NCBI RefSeq assembly: GCF_030272615.1
Contig: NC_081408.1
Location: 606,599,673-606,663,672 of the forward strand
Direction of reading: 5' to 3'
Source of the DNA: Cryptomeria japonica
Taxonomy: Eukaryota; Streptophyta; Pinopsida; Cupressales; Cupressaceae
Length of the DNA: 64,000 bases
The translations under genes were made by a program, and so were the position numbers. Below are positions 1 through 9,835 of the stretch, piece after piece; position 1 is the first letter of the stretch; each line of letters begins with the position of its first letter. Under the pieces are notes generated by a model. That model ran no database searches. It saw nothing but the letters and a program-made list of their open reading frames with translations, and had not been told where the DNA came from.

Positions 1-1704
1 CCATTTTGCATTTTATATGAATTTTTTATGATTTTTCATAAAAAATTAATTTTTGGAGCAAATTAACAAATTTTTTGGATTTTCTTACATTTCTGGAAAT
101 CTCTTAAAATTTTACAGGTGGTCTTTTTTTATGATGAATCAGATCTTTGAATTGGTCAACAAAACGCATTGTTGAAGGCCCCTATTTCACAAAGTCTTTT
201 GGATCTAAAATTTACCTAACTTGTGTGCTTGCAGGAAGGGGTGATCATTTGAAACAATCCAAACTACTAATAAATCTTTGTTGCAGGTCCTTGACAAGGT
301 TTTTTGGATTTTTATTGTGTGCCTTGTTTTCATAGACTAGCAAACACTTCAATTGGTGCACTAAAATTGAATCATTGTCTTTTGTGTCTTGAGCAATAGG
401 CTCTTTTTGTTTAATCTTTAGAGGGCCTGTCTTCCCGTGTGGTCATTAGGACTACTAGTGAGAAGAGAACGACCCAAGTGGTAGCGAGGAAAACCCACCT
501 CATCCAAACCACTATAATCAAATGTATTCATGGTGAAAACTATGAATAACATGTGCTGATTAGTTCATACCGACACTATGTCTCCCCATAAACCCGTTTG
601 ATCAAATTTATTTGATCATTTGTAGGGCGTAACCCCTACCGGCTGGGAGCCTTCTGTATTTACAGAGCTGAAAGTGCCGCATGTATGGCCACACGAGCGG
701 ATGCCCTTACTAGCACCTTTTTGTTTTAGAAGCCCAAATCCTTCTAGTTGTTGGGGCAGGAGGTCGGACCTCTGGTAGCGGCCCACACACATACGGTTCT
801 TAGTAGAGATACAAAGTTCGCCATGGGGAGTTTTCATGGGGACTGATGCTTGGCTGACCCGAGAAGTGAGTGCCGAGGGTGGAGCCAGTGAGGTCAAGCA
901 TCTAAGTATCCGCTCTGAATAGCGTAGCCTCGAGGGTAAAACCCCATGTGGGATCAACAACTATTGTCTTGGCCAGCCATAAGAATTGTGCTTGACTTAT
1001 GTTAAACATTCAAACAATCAAGACCAAACAGCAAAACATTGTGTCTTTTGTGTCTTCAAGTGTATGCAAAACAATTTTACATCAAACAACACACTTTTCT
1101 TGGAGTCATTTTGGAGTCTAAACACTTGCAAACACTGAGTCCTCATCAACATTGTGTCCTCTTGTCACGAAAAATAGTCAAACATTCAGATTTGGTCACA
1201 ACCAAAAACTTCACAAATTGGAAAAATTTCACAGTCCAACAAACAAAAGAAATCAGTTTCGGCATACTTGAGCTTCCTAGGTTATCTCTTCAGATTTCAT
1301 CTAGCATTCAGCCTGTTCTAGGGTCTCACATAGTCCATCATTGCTTTACATCTCATTTTACATTCATACTTGTCTAAACTTGAGTCAAAAGGTCACTTGC
1401 TTGTCCTCATCATACTTTGTCAACACACTACATACAACTACACTTTGCTAAGTGGTCCCTCATCAAGGTTTCTTACCTTTGGGTCTCATTTGGTCTTACT
1501 TAGAGTCAAGGTCAGCTTACCTCATCAAGAGAAACGATCCTCTCTTTGGAAGTCACACCTACTCTACTACTTACATACTTGGTCTTACACTTTGGACATT
1601 GCAAGTACACCTCAAGATTCATTTACACTTCATACAACTCTTGGTCTTCCATACTTTTTCCATTTTTCATCTAGTCTCTCACATATTGGTCAAACACCTA
1701 GTTC
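1..1704 (+). other. Untranslated leader of the gypsy element
   Basis: This stretch lies between the off-window 5' LTR/PBS and the gag ATG at 1705. No convincing coding frame was seen. Positions about 430-960 are clearly more GC-rich than the flanks, and together with the smaller open frames at 1039-1712 look like structured leader RNA rather than protein. A packaging or dimerisation role for the GC-rich block is only a guess. Confidence 0.5.
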
Positions 1705-4700
1705 ATGGTTGAAACACGCCTTCAAAAATCTAGGAGAATAGCTAAAGAAGCTCAAGAATCCGCAAACATGAGTTCTTATGAGTATGACAATGATCTATTC
1801 TACAATCCTGAGCACACTACATTACCAGACATGAATGTTTATAGACACAATCCAAATGTGCAAAGCGCAAACACTATAAATAACAATGCTACGCACAATG
1901 ACAATGTTGACAATTCTTCAATACTATCAGCAGACATAGAAGAATCCATAATGAATCCTCAATTCAATAGATTGGTTGAAGAGATAATGAGGAGAGATCG
2001 TCAATACTTTTTAAACATGATGGCACAAAGTGGAGCTAAAATACCGCATGATTTTGACTTATCTCAACTTATGGAAAGTCGACCTTCACAACAAGCTCAA
2101 CCCAACATGGATCAAAGGAGACCAAATAGTGGAGGAAATAGAGGACCGAATATGATGCCTGAGTCACCATCAGTTCTGCTTCAAAAACCGGCAATCCCAC
2201 ATACACAAGCTCAAACATATGATACTTACATTCAAAGACCATCATGGAGGCCTTATGCTCAAACACATGCTCAAGGTATGGATCAATCAAGACAAGTGGA
2301 TACTCAAGGACATCCTCAAAATTTTGACACAAGGAGACCTCATGTCAAAATTGGGGGCAACACAATGGAAAATGAAAGACCTGTTGAATATGGTTTATAC
2401 ACACAAAATAGATATGGGGTTCCTCAACAAGAAGTTATGCCAAGTGCTCCATATATGTCGCAACAATATAGACCTCCATATGGACATGTCTACGATCAGT
2501 ATCATCCATACATGCAACAAGTTCCTCCTCAAATGGGTGTTTCAAACATGGGGTATGCTACAAGAAATCAATCTCCTCCCAAAAATAATTTGGAGCAACA
2601 AATTAGAGATCTACAAAAGAAAGTGGAGAACATGAGTACATCCAAACCTACATACACTATGAGAGATATATGCCCTTATCCCTTCGATAAGAGCATTCCA
2701 ATGCCTCCATTTCCTCCGCACTTTGTAACACCAAAATTTGACAAATATAGAGGGAGAGGAGACCCCAAGGCACATATAAGACAATTCTTCACAGCTTGCA
2801 TTGAGGTAGCGGCAGAAGAAACATACTTAATGAGGTTATTCCCACAGAGCTTAGGAGATCAAGCTATGGAATGGTTTTCTCAATTACCTCCCGGTATTAA
2901 GTCATGGGGCGACTTGGCAGAGGCATTCATTCAACATTTCTCTTACAACATTGAAACAGATGTCTCAGTTACTACCTTGTGCAATACGAAACAAAAGGAA
3001 GGAGAATCTTTCGCAACATTTTTACAGAGATGGAGAAACTTAGCTAGCAGATGCTCTTGTGAGATCCCGCAAAAACAAATAGTGGAGATGTTCACACAAA
3101 ACGTTAATAAAGCTATTGGCTATGATCTCAGAAAAGCTTGTTTGTCTACATTCAAGGATGTCATTGAAAAGGGCCTAGCAACAGAAAAGGTCTTAATTGA
3201 ACAAGGAGTTATCAAGCTATTCAAAGAAAACAAAGAGGACTTCAAAGGAAAGGACAAACCAAAATTTTGGAACAAGAACAAGAACACGGTTAATGATGGT
3301 GTTGTTGATGCCAACACAGTAAGACCAAAGTTCGTCTTTTCTGGTTCAAATTCTACCAACAATCGAGTGAACAATCAAACGGCTGCTAAACCACGAAGGA
3401 AGTATACTCCATTGGGAGAACCACTTGAATCAGTATTCAAAAAGCTTGTAGCAAATAAAGTGATCACGGTCCCATATTTTCCTCCATATGAACCAAAGGT
3501 AAAACCGAATTGGTGGAATGATGATGAGTTTTGTGAGTTTCATAAGAGCAAGGGTCACAAGACAGGTAATTGCCATCGATTGAAAAACATTGTACAAGAT
3601 CTCATTGACAGAGGAGATATAGAGATTGAGGGACATTCATCTAATCAAGAGCATGAGATGTTTAAGGAACCATTCCCAAAACATGACAAAGGAAAAGGCA
3701 AAGTCACAGATGATCAAGCCAATTACACCAGAGCACCTTACAATTATGATTCTACCATCAATCACATCTCAATGGACAATCATATCTCTACCATTACTAT
3801 CAAAAATAAAAATCCTGAGAATCCTCCTCAACGACCCAAAATTGTCCTAAAAGGTGTGGGATCTTCGTCCGCATCTACCTCTGAATGTCATGTTACAACC
3901 CGTCGAGGTAAGATTACATTGCCAGGTGCCTCCACTAAGAATACCAATCCTTTATCTACCAAGCCTGAGTACGATCTTGTAGAACAACTAGGGAAGACAC
4001 CTGCACTCATCTCTATTCTTGAGCTCTTACGTATATCTCCTGCACATAAAGCTATCCTTGACAAAATCTTGAGAGACACTGCCGTCCCTACTGATCTGAA
4101 CGTGGACCAGTTTCAAGCCATGGTGGGATACCTATCCATTCCACACTCCCTCACATTCACAGAAGCCGATGACGCCTCCATAAGTCAGCCACATAATGCA
4201 CCACTACATATCGAAGCCTTCATACATAAACACCGAATAAAGCGAGTCCTGATAGATGGAGGAGCAGGTCTTAATATTTGTACATTGAGCACCATCAGAC
4301 AATTGGGATATTCTGACAAAGCTGTGAATTCTACAAACCAAATCACTATTAAGGCTTATGATGATGAAGAGTGTTCGTCCAAGGGCACGGTCACCTTACC
4401 ATTAAGAATAGGGCCAGTTACAAAGGATGTGGTTTGTCAAGTACTTGATCTGGATCTCACATACAACATATTGCTAGGGCGTCCATGGATTCATGAGATG
4501 AGAGCAATACCATCTACATATCATCGATGTATCAAGTTTCCACACAATGGAGTTGAAGTGACCGTCAAAGCGGATCCAAATCCATTCATATATTGCAACA
4601 ATCTACAACCTAGATCAGAAATAACAATCCCAGTCAATCGCGAAGCTATTCCTTCATCGGCATATGTGGATCCTGAATCCTTAAAAGCTTCTACATCAAA

Positions 4701-5808
4701 ACAGGCAGAGCTAAAAGAAGACAAGTTCAAGATTAAAGACATGGGATGTGGTGAGTATATCTTTCATGTTGATCAACTCCCACAGTCTCCTAAGACATTC
4801 AGTCTACAGGAGCAATCTACAAACAATTTGCAATGCCAAGGAATTGGGTGTGAACCACCTAGTGTTGTGGCTACTAAGTCTGAATGCAAATCTCCTTTAG
4901 TGGTGCAAGAAACTCTTGATATCAATAGTCCTAAGAGTGGTTCCAACAAAGAATCTATTGAGCGTATCGCCGACCCTCTTGAGAGCTCACATAGCCTTAC
5001 TATTTCATCCACTTATTCCATTTCCACTCCACTCCCAGACTTGGATCAACAAGAATTACAAAAGCCCTTACTCATTGGGGATCAAAAATCAAGCCTTGAA
5101 AAGAAAAATTTAAAAGTCAAAAATAAAGAAAAGAGCTTTAGTCCAAATCAAAATCAAAAGCTACTGGACTCAACAAAAATCAAAGTCAAGGATAAAAATC
5201 CTATGAAGCAAAAAGAGAAAGAGTTGATCTCCCCTAATACCAAAATAACTGGGGGCAAAAGTTCTACAATTTTAAGTCAAAAAGCATACTTGTTGATCCT
5301 AAGTCTCCATCATGCTATCCTACTTTCACTTCTTTTCACAATCATAAGCCTTCATAACTCATCCACTTGTTCCACACATCCTTTTCCTTCTGGTGATACA
5401 TCATGGACCTTTAATGGAGCTTCCTCAAAGGACTTTGCTATCAGTGATGCCCAAACTTCTTTAGGTGACACGCATATGGGCCTGTGTAGTCCACACACTA
5501 GTAATTCTATCTCAGTTCCTTTATCAAGGAAGACAGTCACTCAAGCTACACATCATTCAGTCAAGGAACAATGCAGCTACAATCACAAAGTCAAGCCTCG
5601 CGCATTTGAGGTAGGTGACTTAGTACTCAGAGAGAACCCCAAGAATCAGCAAGACAGAGATAAGAAGGGCAAGTTCGAACCAAACTGGCTTGGTCCTTAC
5701 ATCATCACAGCGGTATATGGATCTGGGGCATATCAGCTCTCAACTACAGAAGGTGAACCCTTGGAGGATCCTATCAACAGCATGCACTTTCGCAGGTTCT
5801 ACACATAA
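1705..5808 (+). CDS. Gag-protease polyprotein fused in frame to an integrase C-terminal tail (1367 aa)
   Basis: The 1367-codon frame is uninterrupted from ATG 1705 to TAA 5808. The N-terminal 320 residues are Asn/Gln/Pro/Met-rich. A retrotransposon gag domain spans about residues 322-520, and a zinc-knuckle-like motif CEFHKSKGHKTGNC lies at about 610-623. An aspartic protease domain follows, with active site IDGGAG (Asp851, D-G-G-A instead of D-S/T-G-A) and ILLGRPW downstream. After a Ser/Lys-rich linker and a hydrophobic stretch (about 1194-1216), the protein ends with an integrase C-terminal region (about 1296-1367; VGDLVLRE, KFEPNWLGPY, GAYQL). RT, RNase H and the integrase HHCC/DDE core are missing, so the ORF looks like gag-PR joined to the pol end by an in-frame deletion. 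An open frame this long implies recent origin or selection on the protein. Confidence 0.85.
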   Translation: MVETRLQKSRRIAKEAQESANMSSYEYDNDLFYNPEHTTLPDMNVYRHNPNVQSANTINNNATHNDNVDNSSILSADIEESIMNPQFNRLVEEIMRRDRQYFLNMMAQSGAKIPHDFDLSQLMESRPSQQAQPNMDQRRPNSGGNRGPNMMPESPSVLLQKPAIPHTQAQTYDTYIQRPSWRPYAQTHAQGMDQSRQVDTQGHPQNFDTRRPHVKIGGNTMENERPVEYGLYTQNRYGVPQQEVMPSAPYMSQQYRPPYGHVYDQYHPYMQQVPPQMGVSNMGYATRNQSPPKNNLEQQIRDLQKKVENMSTSKPTYTMRDICPYPFDKSIPMPPFPPHFVTPKFDKYRGRGDPKAHIRQFFTACIEVAAEETYLMRLFPQSLGDQAMEWFSQLPPGIKSWGDLAEAFIQHFSYNIETDVSVTTLCNTKQKEGESFATFLQRWRNLASRCSCEIPQKQIVEMFTQNVNKAIGYDLRKACLSTFKDVIEKGLATEKVLIEQGVIKLFKENKEDFKGKDKPKFWNKNKNTVNDGVVDANTVRPKFVFSGSNSTNNRVNNQTAAKPRRKYTPLGEPLESVFKKLVANKVITVPYFPPYEPKVKPNWWNDDEFCEFHKSKGHKTGNCHRLKNIVQDLIDRGDIEIEGHSSNQEHEMFKEPFPKHDKGKGKVTDDQANYTRAPYNYDSTINHISMDNHISTITIKNKNPENPPQRPKIVLKGVGSSSASTSECHVTTRRGKITLPGASTKNTNPLSTKPEYDLVEQLGKTPALISILELLRISPAHKAILDKILRDTAVPTDLNVDQFQAMVGYLSIPHSLTFTEADDASISQPHNAPLHIEAFIHKHRIKRVLIDGGAGLNICTLSTIRQLGYSDKAVNSTNQITIKAYDDEECSSKGTVTLPLRIGPVTKDVVCQVLDLDLTYNILLGRPWIHEMRAIPSTYHRCIKFPHNGVEVTVKADPNPFIYCNNLQPRSEITIPVNREAIPSSAYVDPESLKASTSKQAELKEDKFKIKDMGCGEYIFHVDQLPQSPKTFSLQEQSTNNLQCQGIGCEPPSVVATKSECKSPLVVQETLDINSPKSGSNKESIERIADPLESSHSLTISSTYSISTPLPDLDQQELQKPLLIGDQKSSLEKKNLKVKNKEKSFSPNQNQKLLDSTKIKVKDKNPMKQKEKELISPNTKITGGKSSTILSQKAYLLILSLHHAILLSLLFTIISLHNSSTCSTHPFPSGDTSWTFNGASSKDFAISDAQTSLGDTHMGLCSPHTSNSISVPLSRKTVTQATHHSVKEQCSYNHKVKPRAFEVGDLVLRENPKNQQDRDKKGKFEPNWLGPYIITAVYGSGAYQLSTTEGEPLEDPINSMHFRRFYT

Positions 5809-5899
5809 GCTCTTCGAAACATCCTAATTCAAAAATACAAAAAAAATCAAAAACATTGCAAAAATACAAAAAAATTATAAAACAAAAAAATCGTTACTT

Positions 5900-6048
5900 G
5901 GTGAAAACCTGGCAAACAGGCGCCTTGTGACAACAAAAAAATTGAAAAAATTGAAAAAAAGTAAAGAGAAATAATTTCGTCCAACGGTGAAAACCACTTC
6001 GGTGGCGCCCTGGGCAAGTACCATGGTGAAAACTGGGTCACCAGCGCC
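5900..6048 (+). repeat. Three spaced copies of a GGTGAAAAC(C/T)-N10ish-GCGCC motif
   Basis: GGTGAAAACC/T occurs at 5900, 5986 and 6025. Each is followed about ten bases later by GCGCC (5920, 6005, 6044). The GC-rich motif stands out in an A-rich run immediately 3' of the gag-protease ORF. It may be a cis element or RNA structure; the function is unknown. Confidence 0.6.
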
Positions 6049-7039
6049 ATGCGTAGAGACATTGCTCCTCTCTCCTTCAGGATTCTCTTTCATCCTTTCA
6101 CTTTGCACACACTCACAACCTATTCATTCACAATAAACTTACCCATTCCCATCATGGCTTGTTATTGATCTACCTAAGATTGGTTAGCCATCCATAACCC
6201 TCCCTTTTCACTCCCTTTCCATCCATAATAAATTAGATCTTATTTGTGGCTAAGGCAAATCCTACGTCTAGTGATGGGTGTGGAACTGAGAACATCACAT
6301 GTTTCGAGGAGTACAGTTTCTTCCAGCTTCCTTCAGTCTGTCCGCGCACAATCCGCAATAAAGCAGCATTTGCATCGCCAGTCCACAATAAAGTTCCGCC
6401 TTCTCCGCAATAAAGTATCAGTTTCATGGATTCAGTCAGTTTCAGATAAGACACAGCAGCAACAATGAGCTTCAACAAAATCAAATCTTTCAACAGACTC
6501 AGACAACATATGGTTCAGTGCTATCTATCCTTTTTGTGAAAGTGAACATTGTGACCATAATCGAATAAGACTTAAACAAGTGACAAGAGACACTAAACTT
6601 GAGGACTACAGTGGATGTTGGTGTCGAGTCTTGGTTTTCTTTTGATTTTATCTTTTTGGTGACATGTCTTTTAGCTTTTCTAGGATGTCTTTGACTAGAA
6701 AGGCGAGGATGGGGTATCGTCACCTATTTGCATTTGCTGTCTGTGGATTGTCTTTTAGTAATGCTATGACTTTTCCAAGGATATGAGGACACTGTGAGTC
6801 TAGTATGAACTGGGGCATTCCTTGTTTGTGACTGTCTTATCTCCATGCAAACAGGTACAATGACTTTCTGGGCCGAACAGATGCCTCGATTGTCATAACC
6901 TACTTGCCATAATAAAGCTCAATGATGATAACGCACAAGAAGCTCTTTCACGTTCATATCTTCTGTCTTCCATCCCCCTTTCTTGATTGACTTCCATTGT
7001 CCTTCTCGAGTCTGCGTAGCCCGCTATCACATGACTGAG

Positions 7040-7330
7040 TATAATGACACACCAAAAACATTTGCATTTCATATAGTTACACCTACATCACCACATATAA
7101 GCATTTCATACATACATATAGATATCACAATTGCATCACATCCTGCATACAACACATGTTAGCACATCTCACATTTTCATTATGTAAATAATCATTTGCA
7201 TTATCATATTCATTTGCATTACATACATTCACATTTGCATCATGCATCACATATACAACATAAAAGAACAAAAATATATTGCATTGCATCATATAAGCAT
7301 CCATATCATAAAACATGTATCACATAAGAA
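7040..7330. repeat. CAT/ATTTGCAT-rich degenerate simple repeat
   Basis: The sequence is dominated by CATTTGCAT-, CATCACAT- and CATACAT-like words without a strict period. It is low-complexity DNA inside the gypsy 3' interval, with no coding support. Confidence 0.6.
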
Positions 7331-7508
7331 CATTTCATCACATAAGGTACACATGCATATAGCTGCCGCAAAAATGGATCATCTCTCATATATAATCAAA
7401 AGTGTCATGATACAATGATGTCAAAAGAATCATATGGCTACAAAATCACCCACAGGTGTCTACAATACAAAAATGGTACAATACTGATACATAGGGAGCC
7501 CTCTAAGG

Positions 7509-8640
7509 CTATGATGAACTCCCTCCCTCGGAGCCGCCTGGCCTTGACGGAGTTTGAGCCCTAGAAGGACCCACCCCAAGATCAACTCTCCTTGCCCCTG
7601 TGTCCCCTGCAGCCACCCCTCGTGTCGTCCTATCTAGACACAGGAACCCACTGATAACTCCTGTCAACACTATTGGTAGTGCTAATCCTGTCCATGTCAT
7701 GGTATCCCATGCCACATGTACCACCCTCATCCCTAGTCCTGGATCCTAGAACACTCATCTCAGTGCATCCCTATCTCCGTCTCGATCGTACAAAATCAGC
7801 TCCCCATTGATCGGTATCCGTAGAATCCTATATACGTCCTCCAAGGTGACTGTCATCTCACCCATCGGCAAATGCAAACTACAAGTCTCTGAGTGCCATC
7901 TCTCAGCCAGTGCAGTCAGTAATCCCATGTTCACCCGAAACTCAGGCACATACAGCTTGTATCTCAATCCCATAACCTCAATCGCAGCTCAGTCCTCGGC
8001 TGTCAACTCAGGTCGCAACCTCTGAGTCGATGGGAATCTCTCCCGTGACTCCAGCATCTGCAAGTACTCCTGCAGTCAAGCAAATCAAATCATGTCAGTC
8101 ATAGTGACACTCACTGTTCATCACAAAGTGTTGCTATCTATCCTAGTAGTACTCCCTGTTCATCACAAAGTACTACGTGTGTGACACTCACTGTTCATCA
8201 CAAAGTGTTACTCACATTTGCACTCCCTGTTCATCACAAAGTGCTGCTCATATTTTAGTACTCCCTGTTCATCACAAAGTACTCTATCTTGGTACTCACT
8301 GTTCATCACAAAGTGCCTTGATCTATCTTAGTCTTCCCTAGAGGACCTGCTTGAGTGTATCCTCTCAGCAGCTTATCCAATCGACAGTGTATGTTCATCA
8401 CAGAACTGCCGATTTGACCTGGAAGACACAAATTCGCATTTTTGGACACAAACACATTTTCTTGACATAAATGCGCATTTATTACATTACCTAGTATGCA
8501 TTAATGACAATAATAAATGCATCAAAGTACGAGGAGGTTTTGTGGTACTCACTGGCTCTCCTGCCTCCGTTGGCCTCTAGAATCGACAAACACGGTCGAA
8601 TCTGTGAACAAAAGCCATCACTGCTGACTGTTGCTGCTTT
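7509..8640 (-). pseudogene. Antisense plant-mobile-domain (PMD/MAIN-like) gene relic, two exons
   Basis: Read on the minus strand, the downstream exon (8069 to 7509) encodes a protein matching the plant mobile domain family as I know it, with motifs such as NMGLLTALAERWH, MTVTLEDVYRIL and HVAWDTMTWTGLALP. The frame carries in-frame stops, including TGA at 7755-7757 and TAG at 7746-7748, and another TGA before the MGLRYKL segment, so it is a pseudogene. A short upstream exon appears to end at 8553 with donor GTGAGT (8552 downward). The acceptor CTGCAG lies at 8070-8075, giving an intron of 8070-8552. The gene lies antisense between the gypsy ORF and 3' LTR, the position where Tat-lineage elements often carry extra ORFs. 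MAIN/MAIL-type proteins act in nuclear silencing and genome stability; the activity of this copy is not inferable. Confidence 0.7.
8107..8408. repeat. Seven hairpin repeats with conserved core TGTTCATCACA and covarying stems
   Basis: Copies start at about 8107, 8148, 8184, 8220, 8257, 8291 and 8385. The core CTGTTCATCACAA is nearly constant while flanking arms change together: ACACT/AGTGT, AGTACT/AGTACT, ACACT/AGTGT, GCACT/AGTGC, AGTACT/AGTACT, GGTACT/AGTGCC (one G-T wobble) and CAGT/ACTG. The first six lie in about 210 bases, within the inferred intron of the antisense plant-mobile-domain relic. Confidence 0.8.
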
Positions 8641-8943
8641 ATTTTCGCTTTGCACTATGCTCTTGTGATGGTGTAGATGACAATGAGGATGTATTTTCCC
8701 CCGTGGTCTATCTTATAGACTGCCCTAGCTCTCATTTCTCGAGTCAGTCTTCCTTATCCCGTGACTTTGTCACTTTATCTGATCAGTCCATTCTATCCCG
8801 TCTTTCTTATCGAGAGATTGTCTGCAATCTTTTCAGACATTTTCATCCAATCTCTCGAGGGGGCATATAATTCCCATCTTGGGGCAACTCTGTATCAGTT
8901 CATCTTATTTTCTTTGAAACAACGCGACAAGCCGCATTGTCTC

Positions 8944-8957
8944 AAAGAGGGGCAAAA
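8944..8957 (+). promoter_or_regulatory. Polypurine tract of the gypsy element
   Basis: AAAGAGGGGCAAAA sits directly before the LTR start TGTAGACAC at 8958, the expected place for the plus-strand primer. Confidence 0.85.
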
Positions 8958-8982
8958 TGTAGACACTCAAAATTGTCATGTC

Positions 8983-9214
8983 TAATTAAATAAATATTTT
9001 ATTTATTTAATTATCTAAGCCTAATTCTTCTATTAATTAAATAAATTTTTATTTATTTAATTAATTCATTTATCCTCTTCTAGCCTTATTTCTCATTTAA
9101 ATAAATACATTTATTTATTTAAATTATCCTTTTCCTAAATTAAATAAATATTTTATTTATTTAATTATCCTACTTCTTCTATTAATTAAATAAATCTTTA
9201 TTTATTTAATTAAT
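8983..9214. repeat. Cluster of five AT-only palindromes
   Basis: Five inverted repeats of the TAATTAAATAAA/TTTATTTAATTA type have stems of 11-14 bp and loops of 6-7: 8983-9013, 9032-9065, 9095-9124, 9138-9166 and 9181-9214. They are separated by short C/T-rich spacers in the U3-like part of the LTR. Confidence 0.85.
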
Positions 9215-9375
9215 TCATTATCCTTTTCTACACATGACACATGTCATTCATCTCTTAATTCATACACTACCTACCCCTCTCATTATTTTATTATTTCTTT
9301 TACCTACCCTCTAATCCTAGCCGACCTCTCTTTTTACACCTCTCAATCTTAACCCTCCATTTCTTATTGTGTCTT

Positions 9376-9385
9376 CTATTTAAGG
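9376..9385 (+). promoter_or_regulatory. TATA-like box in the gypsy LTR
   Basis: CTATTTAAGG lies about 420 bp into the LTR, a usual distance for a U3 core promoter. It is assigned by sequence and position only. Confidence 0.45.
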
Positions 9386-9835
9386 AGATTCTTTCTTCAT
9401 TGTCAAACCCTAATGACACATCCTAATGACTGATTTTGGAGTACTTGGCTACACTACAATACCACTTGCAACCACATTCCGTTCTTTGTTGAGCTCTTGT
9501 GCATACAAAAATTTGAGAGCAAGCATATCAAACAAGATCAATGGAGATAGGAAGAATGGAGATCAAAACCCTATTGGACATGTGATGGTATAATCTTTGT
9601 AATTTTGAGTTATTTGCATTGTCTTAGGTTATCTTCATATGTTATGGTGGATCTTTGTTCATTGTTAGGCTAGGGTTTAGTGGTTGAATTCATTTAGCCT
9701 TTCAATTTTGTTATTATTGTTATCCATTTTCATCCATAAACAATATGCATTGGACAATCTTCCTTATCCTTCTCTCTCTATCCTAGTTTGATTAAGGCTT
9801 AGAACTTAGGGTTTAAGATTGATGATTGATAATTG

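Larger units (their letters stand above)
5809..7508 (+). other. Gypsy 3' noncoding interval
   Basis: This is the stretch between the polyprotein stop and the antisense pseudogene. The first 150 bases are A-rich, followed by three copies of a GGTGAAAAC..GCGCC motif (listed separately). The remainder to about 7040 shows nothing recognisable; short open frames on both strands have no domain signature. Confidence 0.5.
1..9830 (+). mobile_element. Ty3/gypsy (Tat-like) LTR retrotransposon lacking RT/IN core; 5' LTR outside window
   Basis: The order seen is leader, one long gag-protease ORF, about 3.1 kb of 3' noncoding DNA with an antisense gene, a polypurine tract (8944-8957) and an LTR starting TGTAGACAC at 8958. 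Gag and zinc-knuckle style, the GPY-like integrase tail and a long pol-to-LTR interval with an extra antisense ORF are traits of the plant Tat lineage. RT, RNase H and the integrase catalytic core are absent, so the element is non-autonomous. The 5' LTR and PBS must lie upstream of the window. The right end of the 3' LTR was not fixed, so the right boundary is approximate. Confidence 0.8.
8958..9830 (+). repeat. 3' LTR of the gypsy element (right end uncertain)
   Basis: It starts TGTAGACACTC right after the PPT. It contains AT palindromes in the U3-like part, a TATA-like CTATTTAAGG at 9376-9385 and a transcribed-looking stretch beyond. No terminal CA/TSD could be fixed because the 5' LTR is not in the window. 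The LTR may end near 9830 or run into the CT-rich tract. Confidence 0.65.

Noticed and set aside
616-960. 114-codon minus-strand open frame
   Set aside because: Lies in the gypsy leader, opposite to the element; no domain and composition explained by the GC-rich leader block.
8107-8320. CRISPR-like array of short repeats
   Set aside because: Eukaryotic context, spacer lengths irregular and only 7-25 bp, and repeat ends covary as hairpin arms.
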